Source: UBA4132 sp037133675
GTDB lineage: Bacteria > Pseudomonadota > Gammaproteobacteria > Methylococcales > Methylomonadaceae
Length of the DNA: 64,000 bases
Assembly (NCBI GenBank): GCA_037133675.1
Contig: JBAXNR010000004.1
Coordinates: 1-64,000 of the forward strand
Reading direction: 5' to 3'
In this document: positions 1 to 7,032 of the stretch, in pieces
Layout of the letters: each line of letters begins with the position of its first letter
Numbering within the stretch: position 1 is the stretch's first letter
Program-made: the position numbers and the translations under genes
The notes under the pieces: model-generated
Seen by the model: the letters and a program-made list of their open reading frames with translations, nothing else
Told to the model about the DNA's origin: nothing
Database searches by the model: none

Positions 1-406
1 CATTTCGGCTAAATTTATAATAATATCAAATCACTCACTGTTTATGACTACCAAACAAAAAATTGTAAGCAGTTGTTTTGCATCATTATTTTTTTAGCGT
101 GTTTTCAAAGTGTCGTAAAAAATAGCGGTTTTTTTTCCTATTATTTAACCGTAACCCATTGATTTATTGGCTTAACTCTTTCTTTCCCTAGTAGGCTTTT
201 AAACTCAGCAGAAGAAATTTGTTTTTTGTGAAAAAACCTACTTCACTGAAGTAGGTTGTTTTTTTACTTGGCAACCTCCAAACCTACTTCAAAAACCATC
301 AACCTACTTCAAACCTAATTCACTTAAGCCCATGATTAATAACGTAAACCACTAAAATAAAGTAGGTGAAGTGGGTAATTTACAAAACATTTCATTTTTT
401 TAGTGC
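1..406. other. Non-coding left edge of the satellite element
   Basis: This stretch lies beyond the 3' end of the VapE-type gene. Bases 1-234 are A+T-rich and I see no gene or strong signal in them. Bases 235-378 hold the iteron array listed separately. No copy of the 3' end of tRNA-Leu(GAG) is present here, so the second attachment site of the element is probably beyond the left edge of the window. Confidence 0.6.
235..378. repeat. Iteron array, candidate replication origin of the satellite
   Basis: The decamer AACCTACTTC occurs exactly at 235-244, 281-290 and 301-310, and inverted at 248-257. Variants lie at 312-321 (AACCTAATTC), 359-368 and 368-377 (inverted). The first two exact copies form an 11-bp perfect palindrome (235-245/247-257) with T-rich flanks that could also act as a terminator. 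P4-like satellites replicate from iteron-bearing origins recognised by their own primase/helicase, and this array abuts the VapE-type ATPase gene. The repeats are seen directly; origin function is inference. Confidence 0.6.
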
Positions 407-1783
407 TTATTCGGGCGAAAACACACGTTTTGCCAGCCAAAAACCCATAATTCCATACGATTGAATACGCTCAAAACCCAGTTTTTTTAGGTACTCACTC
501 ACAAATTTAGCTTGTGACGGTTTCGCGTCTTTAATGCCACTTTCTGTGAGTATTCTTGTAGCGTTGTAATGCTTAGACTCGAATACTTTTTCTACTTTCT
601 CAATGTCAAAACATTCAGCAATCAGTTCATGAATGGGATTAATTTCAGCGTGGCGGTCATGACGTTCTTCAAGCAGGTTTTCCAGTTCTTTGGAACACCA
701 CCATTGCTCTCCGTCAAGATATGTGTGCCATACTTGCGCCCATAATTGCTGCATATCGATAGTGTGTAAACTATTACAGGCGATTATCTGAACAGGTAAA
801 AAACGCCTATTACCCGTTGAGTCAACAAGGAACATTTCTGGATTCACAGAACCGCAAAACGACACGCGCCGCCCCAAGCCACAAGCCGCTTTATCATACG
901 GTAAGCGTAGAGTGTCAGATTGTTTTGATAAAAACGCTTTCAACTGTGAAATATCAGCACGCCTAAAGGTACTATCCAGCTCTCCAAGCTCACATATCCA
1001 GTAAGATACCGATTGCTTAACAGAATCTTTGTTCGCTGGATCAAGATGTACGCCGTCTAAGATGTATTGTTTTAACTCTGTAGGTAGAAGTTTTTGAAAC
1101 CATGATGTTTTTCTAGCACCTTGACCACCTTGCAAAATGAACACAAGTTCATACTTAGCAATCGCGTCTTTGTTGCTGGTATGCCTAGCACCATCAGCCG
1201 CTGCTACAAATTGCACTAGCCACGTTTTTAAGGCTAAATAAGCATAGCTTTCGTCATTGTCTGAAACGGTTAGCGTACCTGCTAAATCTATGATTCTGTC
1301 TACACCGTCCCATTCTTTAGATTTGATAAAATCTAAAATCGGATTGATTGCATTACTGGAAAAGATAGCGGGTAATAAATTAAGAATCCGTGCGTGTAGT
1401 CCGTTTATATCAACTAATGAAGATAATTCCGCTAAATTTGCACTTGCTAATAAATCACCATGAGCATTATCGAATTCATTACCAAAAACCATTTTTTGTT
1501 CTTTGAGCATTTCATCGTAACTGACTTTGATGTTATACCCGTTGAGTAAATGCCTTAAATTGGCAGTGCTGGAATTCTTTTGCCCGTTGTCTTTGGTATG
1601 GGGAAAATCACCGATACGCACATCAAAATTAATGGGCTTACTCGCTTTTATTCCATTGGGTGTTAGCTCAATTACTTTTTTAGCTTTCGCCTTACTTGGC
1701 TTTTTCGGTGGCGTTGTTGAACCAATGGGTTCTGGAAACTCTGGGCAATCGTTAAGATTGATTGCCTTGCTGTTTGTGTTCAT
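407..1783 (-). CDS. VapE-family (virulence-associated E) P-loop ATPase of a satellite element
   Basis: A 458-aa protein of the VapE family, found in phage satellites and genomic islands as a replication helicase/primase-like ATPase. The Walker A loop (GGQGARKTS) has its lysine near residue 225. It is followed by the family's conserved stretch with ELGELD, the KAFLS segment, and the NPEMFLVDSTGNRRF block near the C-terminal third. No separate primase domain is visible, so it is the helicase-like half only. I chose the ATG at 1783 because GGAGAATT sits just upstream; a longer frame reaches 1840 but runs into the inverted repeat. It is the last gene of the satellite on this side and lies beside the iteron array. 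Replication of the element is the likely role. Confidence 0.8.
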   Translation of the reverse strand: MNTNSKAINLNDCPEFPEPIGSTTPPKKPSKAKAKKVIELTPNGIKASKPINFDVRIGDFPHTKDNGQKNSSTANLRHLLNGYNIKVSYDEMLKEQKMVFGNEFDNAHGDLLASANLAELSSLVDINGLHARILNLLPAIFSSNAINPILDFIKSKEWDGVDRIIDLAGTLTVSDNDESYAYLALKTWLVQFVAAADGARHTSNKDAIAKYELVFILQGGQGARKTSWFQKLLPTELKQYILDGVHLDPANKDSVKQSVSYWICELGELDSTFRRADISQLKAFLSKQSDTLRLPYDKAACGLGRRVSFCGSVNPEMFLVDSTGNRRFLPVQIIACNSLHTIDMQQLWAQVWHTYLDGEQWWCSKELENLLEERHDRHAEINPIHELIAECFDIEKVEKVFESKHYNATRILTESGIKDAKPSQAKFVSEYLKKLGFERIQSYGIMGFWLAKRVFSPE

Positions 1784-1822
1784 GCTTAATTCTCCTAAAG
1801 GGAAAATAAAGCCATCAATTAA

Positions 1823-1884
1823 CCGTGAAACAATCGACAAATCTGCGTATAATTACGCCTGCCCGCTTGTCGATTGCTTCACGG
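1823..1884 (-). promoter_or_regulatory. Complementary repeat pair resembling P4 cI-RNA immunity sequences
   Basis: Bases 1823-1840 and 1867-1884 are an 18-bp inverted repeat with a single mismatch, separated by 26 bases. A third related copy lies at 2756-2772 in the same orientation as 1823-1840 (15 of 17 bases match). In the minus-strand transcript the 1867-1884 copy is antisense to both others. Phage P4 immunity uses a small RNA (cI) whose seqB pairs with flanking seqA and seqC to stop transcription before the replication gene. The arrangement here, upstream of the VapE gene, has the same logic. The repeats are seen directly; the RNA mechanism is inference. Confidence 0.5.
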
Positions 1885-1922
1885 AAAACCCACGGCTTTG
1901 TATAAAGTCAGTGGGTTTTTTT
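1885..1922. terminator. Hairpin with T-tail, possible terminator or attenuator
   Basis: The arms 1885-1893 and 1911-1919 form a 9-bp stem with a 17-base loop. On the plus strand a run of seven T follows (1916-1922). On the minus strand, the direction in which the satellite genes run, the stem ends in four T. It sits just after the stop codon of the 68-aa gene and next to the complementary repeats, so it may end or attenuate the leader transcript. Confidence 0.45.
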
Positions 1923-2127
1923 ATGCCTTATTGCAATCGTTAGCCGCTGGTTTCTTTTGCTGTTTGAGTACGCGCCGTGCTTGTTCATCAGCATCCAGTT
2001 TTTTAAAAAACAGTTCCACCATTTCTATCTTTTCACTGCATGAAAAATTACTTAACAGTGCCGTAACTCTTAACATTGTTAATATTTCTTTATGGTGTTG
2101 TGGTGAATTGTCGATAATTAGTTTCAT
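1921..2127 (-). CDS. Small satellite protein of unknown function (68 aa)
   Basis: A 68-aa hydrophilic protein with a Lys-rich C-terminus. I do not recognise the family. The ATG lies 2 bases after the stop of the Icd-like gene, with AGGGG about 10 bases upstream, so translation is probably coupled. The gene ends exactly at the foot of the hairpin at 1885-1922. Position and coupling support a real gene in the satellite operon. It could be a small regulator of replication or immunity, but nothing in the sequence proves that. Confidence 0.55.
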   Translation of the reverse strand: MKLIIDNSPQHHKEILTMLRVTALLSNFSCSEKIEMVELFFKKLDADEQARRVLKQQKKPAANDCNKA

Positions 2128-2129
2128 GA

Positions 2130-2966
2130 CTATTTATCCCCTGCGATAGCAACATAACGGCAATTGTGAACTACTCGATAACTACATTGAGGGCAATCAC
2201 AGTAAATAGTGCCTTTATCAAAACTATCAAAACCGCAATGAATACACACTTGCCGATAACCAGCGGGCGGTGTGCATTCTGGATTTATTTCAAGATAATC
2301 ATCACCTTCCTCATTCATTAACACGCGGCAATCATAACCCCTGCCGTCACGTTCAATACTGTGTCCAGTGGTTTGTCTTTTGGGTGGTGTGGGTTTTGCG
2401 GGTGGTGGGGCGGTTTTAACGCCACTCATGATAACGCGGCTTAGCAAGTTGTATGCAGTGGCTATCTCAAGCTCTATCTCTGTGAATTCAAGTGCTGATT
2501 CATGGCCCCTAAACTGTATGGCTAAATTGCCCGCGTGGTTTTCAGCACGCTCTAGCGATTGCATAACTTTTGCTAAGGTTTGGGGATTTAAAACGATGAG
2601 GGCTTGTGCGTTAGGCACGGAATTATTTTGTGATTTCATTGCGGTATTCCTTTGTGAAGAGAATAAACCGCCGCCGTTTGCTGCTAAACATCGGGCGGTG
2701 GATTGAGTCAGGTTAGCAGTACCCGCAAAGGAACGGGCGAAACTTTTTAGGGTTTCCCTGAAACAATCCACCATAATGACAAAAACACGGATTAACCCCG
2801 TGTCACTTATGACTGGACATAAAAAAACCGTTAAAGGTAACGGTGATTTTTCACCTTTTTTGCGCGGACTGCTACACCCGTCTTTCGTTTTTTGCGAAAG
2901 CGGGTAAAGCATAAACCCCCATAATAAAAACGTCAATGTACTTTGTTGTACTTCTTTGGTGTTCAT
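2130..2966 (-). CDS. Icd-like protein of a P4-type satellite, N-terminal part overlapping an RNA-rich leader
   Basis: The conserved core begins near residue 66 with VDCFRETLKSFARSFAG and runs through a Gly-rich GGGLF segment. This block is characteristic of proteins annotated as host cell division inhibitor Icd-like in P4-type elements. The C-terminal third (about residues 200-278) has a Cys-rich zinc-ribbon-like region (CxxC, CDCPxC). The frame opens with ATG overlapping the AlpA stop codon (ATGA). The N-terminal 65 residues lie over several hairpins, so that region may act mainly as RNA and the true start could be internal, for example Met105. Division inhibition is family knowledge from P4 and is not shown here. 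Confidence 0.55.
   Translation of the reverse strand: MNTKEVQQSTLTFLLWGFMLYPLSQKTKDGCSSPRKKGEKSPLPLTVFLCPVISDTGLIRVFVIMVDCFRETLKSFARSFAGTANLTQSTARCLAANGGGLFSSQRNTAMKSQNNSVPNAQALIVLNPQTLAKVMQSLERAENHAGNLAIQFRGHESALEFTEIELEIATAYNLLSRVIMSGVKTAPPPAKPTPPKRQTTGHSIERDGRGYDCRVLMNEEGDDYLEINPECTPPAGYRQVCIHCGFDSFDKGTIYCDCPQCSYRVVHNCRYVAIAGDK
2756..2905 (-). promoter_or_regulatory. Hairpin-rich leader segment with a third copy of the complementary repeat
   Basis: This stretch inside the 5' part of the Icd-like gene holds the repeat copy 2756-2772 and three hairpins: 2785-2790/2798-2803, 2828-2833/2838-2843, and a longer one at 2876-2887/2895-2905 (11 paired bases with one bulge). Such a density of stems next to a repeat able to pair with downstream antisense is what an attenuation-type leader looks like. 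In P4 the equivalent leader controls read-through to the replication genes. The function is inference. Confidence 0.4.
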
Positions 2967-3217
2967 ACTGCACCGCCGTTCATTTTTTCAATCAAGGCGC
3001 GTATGTCCTCAACTTTGTAGCCAACTGTCCTTGCTGATAATTTTACAGGCGCGGGATAAATACCCAGTTTTTGATTTTTTAGCCACGTTGTACGACAAAT
3101 GGGAAAAATACCCAGTGTGCCTTTTTTGGGATTATTAACTAGCTGGTCGAGTCTGACATAACCATTAGTCGGCAGGGTGTGGCGTGGTATGGTGGCGTTT
3201 TGCGTTGCGGTTATCAT
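2963..3217 (-). CDS. AlpA-family transcriptional regulator
   Basis: An 84-aa winged-helix regulator of the AlpA/MerR-like family. The helix-turn-helix reads through YVRLDQLVNN, SRTTW-like (CRTTWLKNQ) and the recognition strand IYPAPVKLSART, ending in GYKVEDIRALIE. P4-type satellites carry such a regulator (Vis in P4) that activates or represses the element's promoters and can assist excision. I chose the ATG at 3217 because GAGG lies 9 bases upstream; a TTG at 3232 is also possible. Its TGA overlaps the ATG of the Icd-like gene, so the two are co-translated. A palindromic operator-like site lies about 100 bases upstream. Confidence 0.8.
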   Translation of the reverse strand: MITATQNATIPRHTLPTNGYVRLDQLVNNPKKGTLGIFPICRTTWLKNQKLGIYPAPVKLSARTVGYKVEDIRALIEKMNGGAV

Positions 3218-3297
3218 TTCACTAAGCCTCAAAGATATGCGTTTAAGTTCTTTGATTAGGTATTATCCGCATATAAATGAAAAAATGAATACCGTTT

Positions 3298-3330
3298 GCT
3301 AGCTGAGTGTACGGTCTGCTAGCAGACTGT
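3298..3330. promoter_or_regulatory. Operator-like palindrome and direct repeat upstream of the AlpA gene
   Basis: The hexamer GCTAGC recurs at 3298-3303 and 3318-3323, exactly 20 bases (two helical turns) apart and followed each time by related bases. The second copy is the centre of a perfect 14-bp palindrome (3314-3327, GTCTGCTAGCAGAC). It lies in the gap between the AlpA gene and the 3' end of the next upstream gene, so it may bind AlpA or another element repressor. Confidence 0.4.
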
Positions 3331-3343
3331 ATGCTTATTGTTA

Positions 3344-3928
3344 TCAGTTATTCTTGAAATAATATTTATCATAACTGCCAACAGAACCATATTTTCGATA
3401 CTCATTAATCCAGCCTGCGATAGTTCTATGTTTAGCAAGTAATATGTTATTACTTATCATGTGTTCAGCTACCTTTTCAGCACTTTTATTTTTAAGTGTT
3501 TCAATGTTATTTTCATAATAAATAATTGCATCATTTCTTAATGCGTAGTTTTCAGTATGTCTTTTTTTTGCAATTTTTCCCTTTTGTTCGCTTAATATCT
3601 GTCGGTGGTAATTAAAACTATGAGCGTAAAGATAAGCATCACATAAAATTTCAATAATACGTTTTGCATTGCCTTCTGCTACGGCTTTAGGAAAAAAGAA
3701 CCTACATAAAACTAATGCTCCTTTGAGATTTATTTTTTCAGTTTCATTACAACCAGCGGCGGTTAAAGATTCTTCTATTTTGTCAATATCTACTGGATTT
3801 ATAGCTTCATTATTGCCCGTTATATCTTCAATTCTAGTAAGAACATCATCATTGATTTTTTTAAATGTCTTAATTATTTCTTCACTGACATTGGGCAAAT
3901 TATCAGCCGATATATTCGATTGATTCAT
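3344..3928 (-). CDS. Hypothetical satellite protein (194 aa)
   Basis: I do not recognise this 194-aa protein. It is mostly helical and charged, with a helix-rich C-terminal part (NKSAEKVAEHMISNN, then HRTIAGWINEYRKYG) that looks like a DNA-binding helix-turn-helix. The ATG at 3928 is preceded by GGAG 4 bases upstream; the frame stays open to 3952 but that start has no ribosome site. It lies between the integrase and AlpA genes, a usual spot for a satellite repressor or excision factor. Its A+T content is higher than that of its neighbours. Function unknown. Confidence 0.6.
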   Translation of the reverse strand: MNQSNISADNLPNVSEEIIKTFKKINDDVLTRIEDITGNNEAINPVDIDKIEESLTAAGCNETEKINLKGALVLCRFFFPKAVAEGNAKRIIEILCDAYLYAHSFNYHRQILSEQKGKIAKKRHTENYALRNDAIIYYENNIETLKNKSAEKVAEHMISNNILLAKHRTIAGWINEYRKYGSVGSYDKYYFKNN

Positions 3929-4138
3929 AACACTCCATTCAAGTGCAATCATTACGAAAGGGGGAAACTGGAAATAGGGTAATGACTCCTACTTATCGCC
4001 CGCTAAAGCTATCCAGTTAAAGCAATTATAACCACATTTAACCAAATTATGGCGGTGTTTGTGGCATATATAAAACTATGCTTTTGATTTAATGATGGAT
4101 TTCCCCTAAAAACCGACATTGTGCCTATAGGCACAAAT

Positions 4139-5329
4139 TCAGCCTTGCCTTTTAAACGCTCTCACTTGCGCTCCATTGCGTAAGCCGTCCAAGTAATCAC
4201 CCCATGCTTGCATCATGCGCCGCCTTTCATCTAAGTATTGCGCTCGATTGTAAGCCGCTCGAACCTGATCGCGTGGCATGTGGCACAATTGCCGCTCGAT
4301 AGCATCAGGACTCCAGCCCTGTTCATTGAGTAGCGTTGAGGCTGTACTCCTAAAACCGTGGGCTGTCATTACGTCACTGTTATAGCCTAGGGTTTTTAAG
4401 GCGGTCATGATGGTATTTTCTGACATAGGGCGGTTATCACTTCGACAACTAGGGAAGACATAACGCCCGCCGCTAGTTAGTGGCTTAATTTCTTCCAGTA
4501 TGGCGATTGCTTGCGTTGATAAGGGGACTATGTGCTGTGTATCGGTTTTAGTCACAAGGTATCGCCATTCCTTAGCATTTAGGTCTATATCACTCCATTG
4601 CATTTGTCTTATTTCACCTGGTCGTTGAAATAATAGCGGTGTGAGTCTAAAGGCACATTGCACAATAAAAGTTCCTTGATAGTTGTATATGTCTCTTAGT
4701 AGTTGCGCTACCTCTTGCGGATCGGTTATCGCCGCTCTGTGTTTTGTCTTTTTTGCGGGTATCTGTTTTAACACGGCTTGCGCTGGATCATAATCGGTTA
4801 AGCCGTGTGCTATGGCATAACCATACACTAGGCTTATTTCACTATGGACGCGGTGTGCTGTTTCCAGCTTGTTGAATAGCGGCTTAATGAGGCTATATAT
4901 AGCAGGTGATTTAATGGCATCAATGGACAAGTCACCAATGAAAGGAAAAACTAAGCGTTCAAAATGGCTTATTTTCTTTTGGTGGGTTTGGGTGTTGACT
5001 GTGTGGATCGTTGAGGCTAACCATTCACGCGCTACATACTCAAAGTTAATAATTTTATTTTCTTTAACCGCGTGCTTATCGGCTAAAGGATCAATGCCTT
5101 GCTCTAACAATGCTTTTGCCTTGTCACGCTCTATCCTTGCCTGTTTTAAGCTGGTTTCTGGATATATGCCTAAGGAGAATACTTTTTCCTTTCCAGCAAA
5201 GCGATACTTAAGCCTAAAGTACTTAGCTCCGTTAGGATTGATTAGTAAGTACATTCCTTTTTCATCGGCTAGCTTGTAAGCCTTGTCTGGCTTGGGTTTC
5301 GCGCTCTTTATTTTGCTATCGCTTATCAT
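4139..5329 (-). CDS. P4-type tyrosine integrase
   Basis: A 396-aa tyrosine recombinase. It has the DUF4102 arm-binding N-terminus (SDSKIKSAKPKPDKAYKL, then the GxLYP-type LGIYPETSLKQAR), a SAM-like core-binding domain, and a catalytic domain with Arg in QRPGEIRQMQW, Lys in the KTD strand, HGFR, the second His in QLCHM, and the Tyr nucleophile in AAYNRAQY. It sits next to the 3' end of tRNA-Leu(GAG), the expected target. The start at 5329 fits the family N-terminus; the frame is open to 5377. Neither start has a good ribosome site. The gene is preceded by GGGGGTATC repeats likely to be arm-type sites. Confidence 0.9.
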   Translation of the reverse strand: MISDSKIKSAKPKPDKAYKLADEKGMYLLINPNGAKYFRLKYRFAGKEKVFSLGIYPETSLKQARIERDKAKALLEQGIDPLADKHAVKENKIINFEYVAREWLASTIHTVNTQTHQKKISHFERLVFPFIGDLSIDAIKSPAIYSLIKPLFNKLETAHRVHSEISLVYGYAIAHGLTDYDPAQAVLKQIPAKKTKHRAAITDPQEVAQLLRDIYNYQGTFIVQCAFRLTPLLFQRPGEIRQMQWSDIDLNAKEWRYLVTKTDTQHIVPLSTQAIAILEEIKPLTSGGRYVFPSCRSDNRPMSENTIMTALKTLGYNSDVMTAHGFRSTASTLLNEQGWSPDAIERQLCHMPRDQVRAAYNRAQYLDERRRMMQAWGDYLDGLRNGAQVRAFKRQG

Positions 5330-5332
5330 AAT

Positions 5333-5417
5333 GGGGGTATCAACTTTTAGCGTTATGGGGGTATCTGGGGGTATCAAGGGGGCATAAGCTTTACCAGATA
5401 CCCCTATTTATACCCCC
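5333..5417. repeat. GGGGGTATC repeats, probable integrase arm-type sites
   Basis: GGGGGTATC occurs at 5333-5341, 5357-5365 and 5367-5375, a variant at 5378-5386, and inverted forms at 5397-5404 and 5411-5417. They lie between the integrase start and the tRNA. P4-type integrases bind short arm-type repeats flanking the core attachment site. The repeats are directly visible; the role is inference. Confidence 0.55.
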
Positions 5418-5463
5418 ACTATGTGGCGATTGTAAACGAATCTTAACGAACTTCAATGGCAAC

Positions 5464-5497
5464 AAAAAACCCGCTAAGCCTTACAGCTTGCGGGTTT
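5464..5497 (-). terminator. Rho-independent terminator after tRNA-Leu(GAG)
   Basis: On the minus strand an 8-bp stem (5467-5474/5490-5497), extended by an inner AAGC/GCTT pairing, is followed by a T-run. It lies downstream of the tRNA and would end the secG-tRNA transcript. Because the element integrates into the tRNA 3' end, this terminator is probably element-borne. Confidence 0.7.
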
Positions 5498-5531
5498 GGT
5501 GTACTTCTTTGCATTCTATTGAATGCTCAAT

Positions 5532-5616
5532 TGGTGCCGATGACTGGACTCGAACCAGCATGACTTGCGTCACCACCCCCTCAAGATGGCGTGTCTACCA
5601 ATTTCACCACATCGGC
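5532..5616 (-). tRNA. tRNA-Leu(GAG), integration site of the satellite
   Basis: An 85-nt gene including CCA. The acceptor stem GCCGATG pairs with CATCGGC. The D-loop has TTGGTAGAC, the anticodon stem CCATC pairs with GGTGG, and the loop TTGAGGG gives anticodon GAG. There is a long variable arm and the T-loop GGTTCGAGTCC. secG followed by tRNA-Leu(GAG) is the same order as in Escherichia coli. The element starts at its 3' end. Confidence 0.95.
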
Positions 5617-5623
5617 ATAATCT

Positions 5624-6211
5624 TTAGTGATCTTTCTTAGCGTCTTTACCTTTGTGGGTATCGGCTTTTTTGTCATCTTTAGCAGGTTTGTGTTCCGTAA
5701 CAACTGGCTTTTTCTCAGCGGCTTCAACAGGTTTTTTTTCTGCAATTGGTTTAGCTTGTTCAGCGGGTTTTACTGCCTCAGTAGGTTTTACCTCTTCAAT
5801 CGCTTTTGGCGTTGAGGTATCAACAGCTTGACCAGCAGACTGAGGCATAGGGGCTTCTTTGGTATCAGGCGCGGCGACAGGTAGTTTAATTTCTGGCGTT
5901 TTTGCACCTTCTACGGAAGGAAGACCTGAGTTATTTTGTTCAACGGGTGCGGGGCTGCTCATTAAGTCATGTTCAGTACCTCTGTGACCATTTACCACCG
6001 CAAGTCCTAAACTGGTGGAAAAAAATAAGGTTGCCAACACAGCGGTTGAGCGAGATAAAAATGACGCTGCACCTTGCGCACCAAACACAGAACCCGCAGA
6101 ACCCGTACCGAAAGCGGCTCCTGCATCCGCTCCTTTTCCTTGTTGCATTAAGACTAGACCAATAACGCCTAACCCCAACAACACATGAATAACAATAATT
6201 ACCTGATACAT
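5624..6211 (-). CDS. secG: Preprotein translocase subunit SecG with an extended tail
   Basis: SecG is the small third subunit of the SecYEG channel in the inner membrane. The first 75 residues match the family: a first membrane helix (about 2-21), the conserved VLMQQGKGADAGAAFG loop, and a second helix (about 52-72). The remaining 120 residues are a low-complexity Pro/Ala/Lys/Glu tail ending in a Lys-rich segment, making this protein well longer than the usual 110 or so residues. It lies 11 bases after tpiA and just before tRNA-Leu(GAG), with which it is probably co-transcribed. The tail is the only unusual trait. Confidence 0.95.
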   Translation of the reverse strand: MYQVIIVIHVLLGLGVIGLVLMQQGKGADAGAAFGTGSAGSVFGAQGAASFLSRSTAVLATLFFSTSLGLAVVNGHRGTEHDLMSSPAPVEQNNSGLPSVEGAKTPEIKLPVAAPDTKEAPMPQSAGQAVDTSTPKAIEEVKPTEAVKPAEQAKPIAEKKPVEAAEKKPVVTEHKPAKDDKKADTHKGKDAKKDH

Positions 6212-6222
6212 GAAATTCTAAA

Positions 6223-6975
6223 CTACTCTGAAATTGAATGATAAACCGCTAAAAAGGATTCCGCATCCAACGAAGCCCCACCTATTAAACCACCGTCAAT
6301 GTCTGGCATGGCAAATAAGCCTTTTGCATTGTCTGGTTTTGCGCTACCACCATATAAAATTTGGATTTTATCGGCGATAGTTTGATTTTTTGCCGCAATA
6401 AATTGACGAATATAGTGATGCACTTCCTGCGCTTGTTCGTCAGTTGCGGTTTTTCCTGTGCCAATTGCCCAAACAGGTTCGTAGGCAATCACTGCATTAT
6501 TGAAAGCCGCGATCCCCGCCACATCGATAACTGCATTCAGTTGTTGGTCAATAACGGCGAAAGTTTGCTCTTGTTCGCGTTGTTCTAACGTTTCGCCAAC
6601 ACATAACACAGGGATAATGCTTTGTTCTTGTGCTTGACAAAAACGGGCAGCAACCGATGCGTCGGTATCGCCGTAATAACTACGTCTTTCTGAATGTCCT
6701 ACCAAGGCATATTGGCAGTTGAATTCTTTCAACATAGTCGCTGAAATTTCACCTGTATAAGCACCTGAAGCTTTATCGGCAATATTTTGTGAGCCTAGTG
6801 CTAAACGACTGCCTTTAATCACCTCGCTAACACGCGCTAAATAAACGTAGGGGACACAAACAGCTATGTCGCCAATATCCGCGCTTAAACCAGCAATAAT
6901 GCCTTGGGCAAGGGACTCTGCACTTGCAAGAGTGCCATTCATTTTCCAATTTCCGATAACTAAAGATCGACGCAT
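6223..6975 (-). CDS. tpiA: Triosephosphate isomerase
   Basis: A 250-aa cytoplasmic TIM barrel that interconverts dihydroxyacetone phosphate and glyceraldehyde 3-phosphate. The active site is complete: Lys11 in GNWKMNG, His94 in VGHSERR, Glu166 in YEPVWAIGTG. The phosphate-binding YGGSAKPDNA and GGLIGGASL loops are present. I chose the ATG at 6975 because GGGAG lies 8 bases upstream; a GTG at 6990 would overlap that site. It is 57 bases after glmM and 11 before secG, a usual gammaproteobacterial order. Confidence 0.97.
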   Translation of the reverse strand: MRRSLVIGNWKMNGTLASAESLAQGIIAGLSADIGDIAVCVPYVYLARVSEVIKGSRLALGSQNIADKASGAYTGEISATMLKEFNCQYALVGHSERRSYYGDTDASVAARFCQAQEQSIIPVLCVGETLEQREQEQTFAVIDQQLNAVIDVAGIAAFNNAVIAYEPVWAIGTGKTATDEQAQEVHHYIRQFIAAKNQTIADKIQILYGGSAKPDNAKGLFAMPDIDGGLIGGASLDAESFLAVYHSISE

Positions 6976-7032
6976 TATTATTGCTCCCACATAGAATAAA
7001 ATCGGCTATGATATAGGCTAATAGCTTTTTGT

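Noticed and set aside
235..378. CRISPR array in the AACCTACTTC repeats
   Set aside because: Repeats are 10 bases, irregularly spaced, in both orientations, with no spacers and no cas genes.
1..406. A second attachment site (direct repeat of the tRNA-Leu 3' end) at the left edge
   Set aside because: No segment resembling the tRNA 3' end is present, so the site is likely beyond the window.
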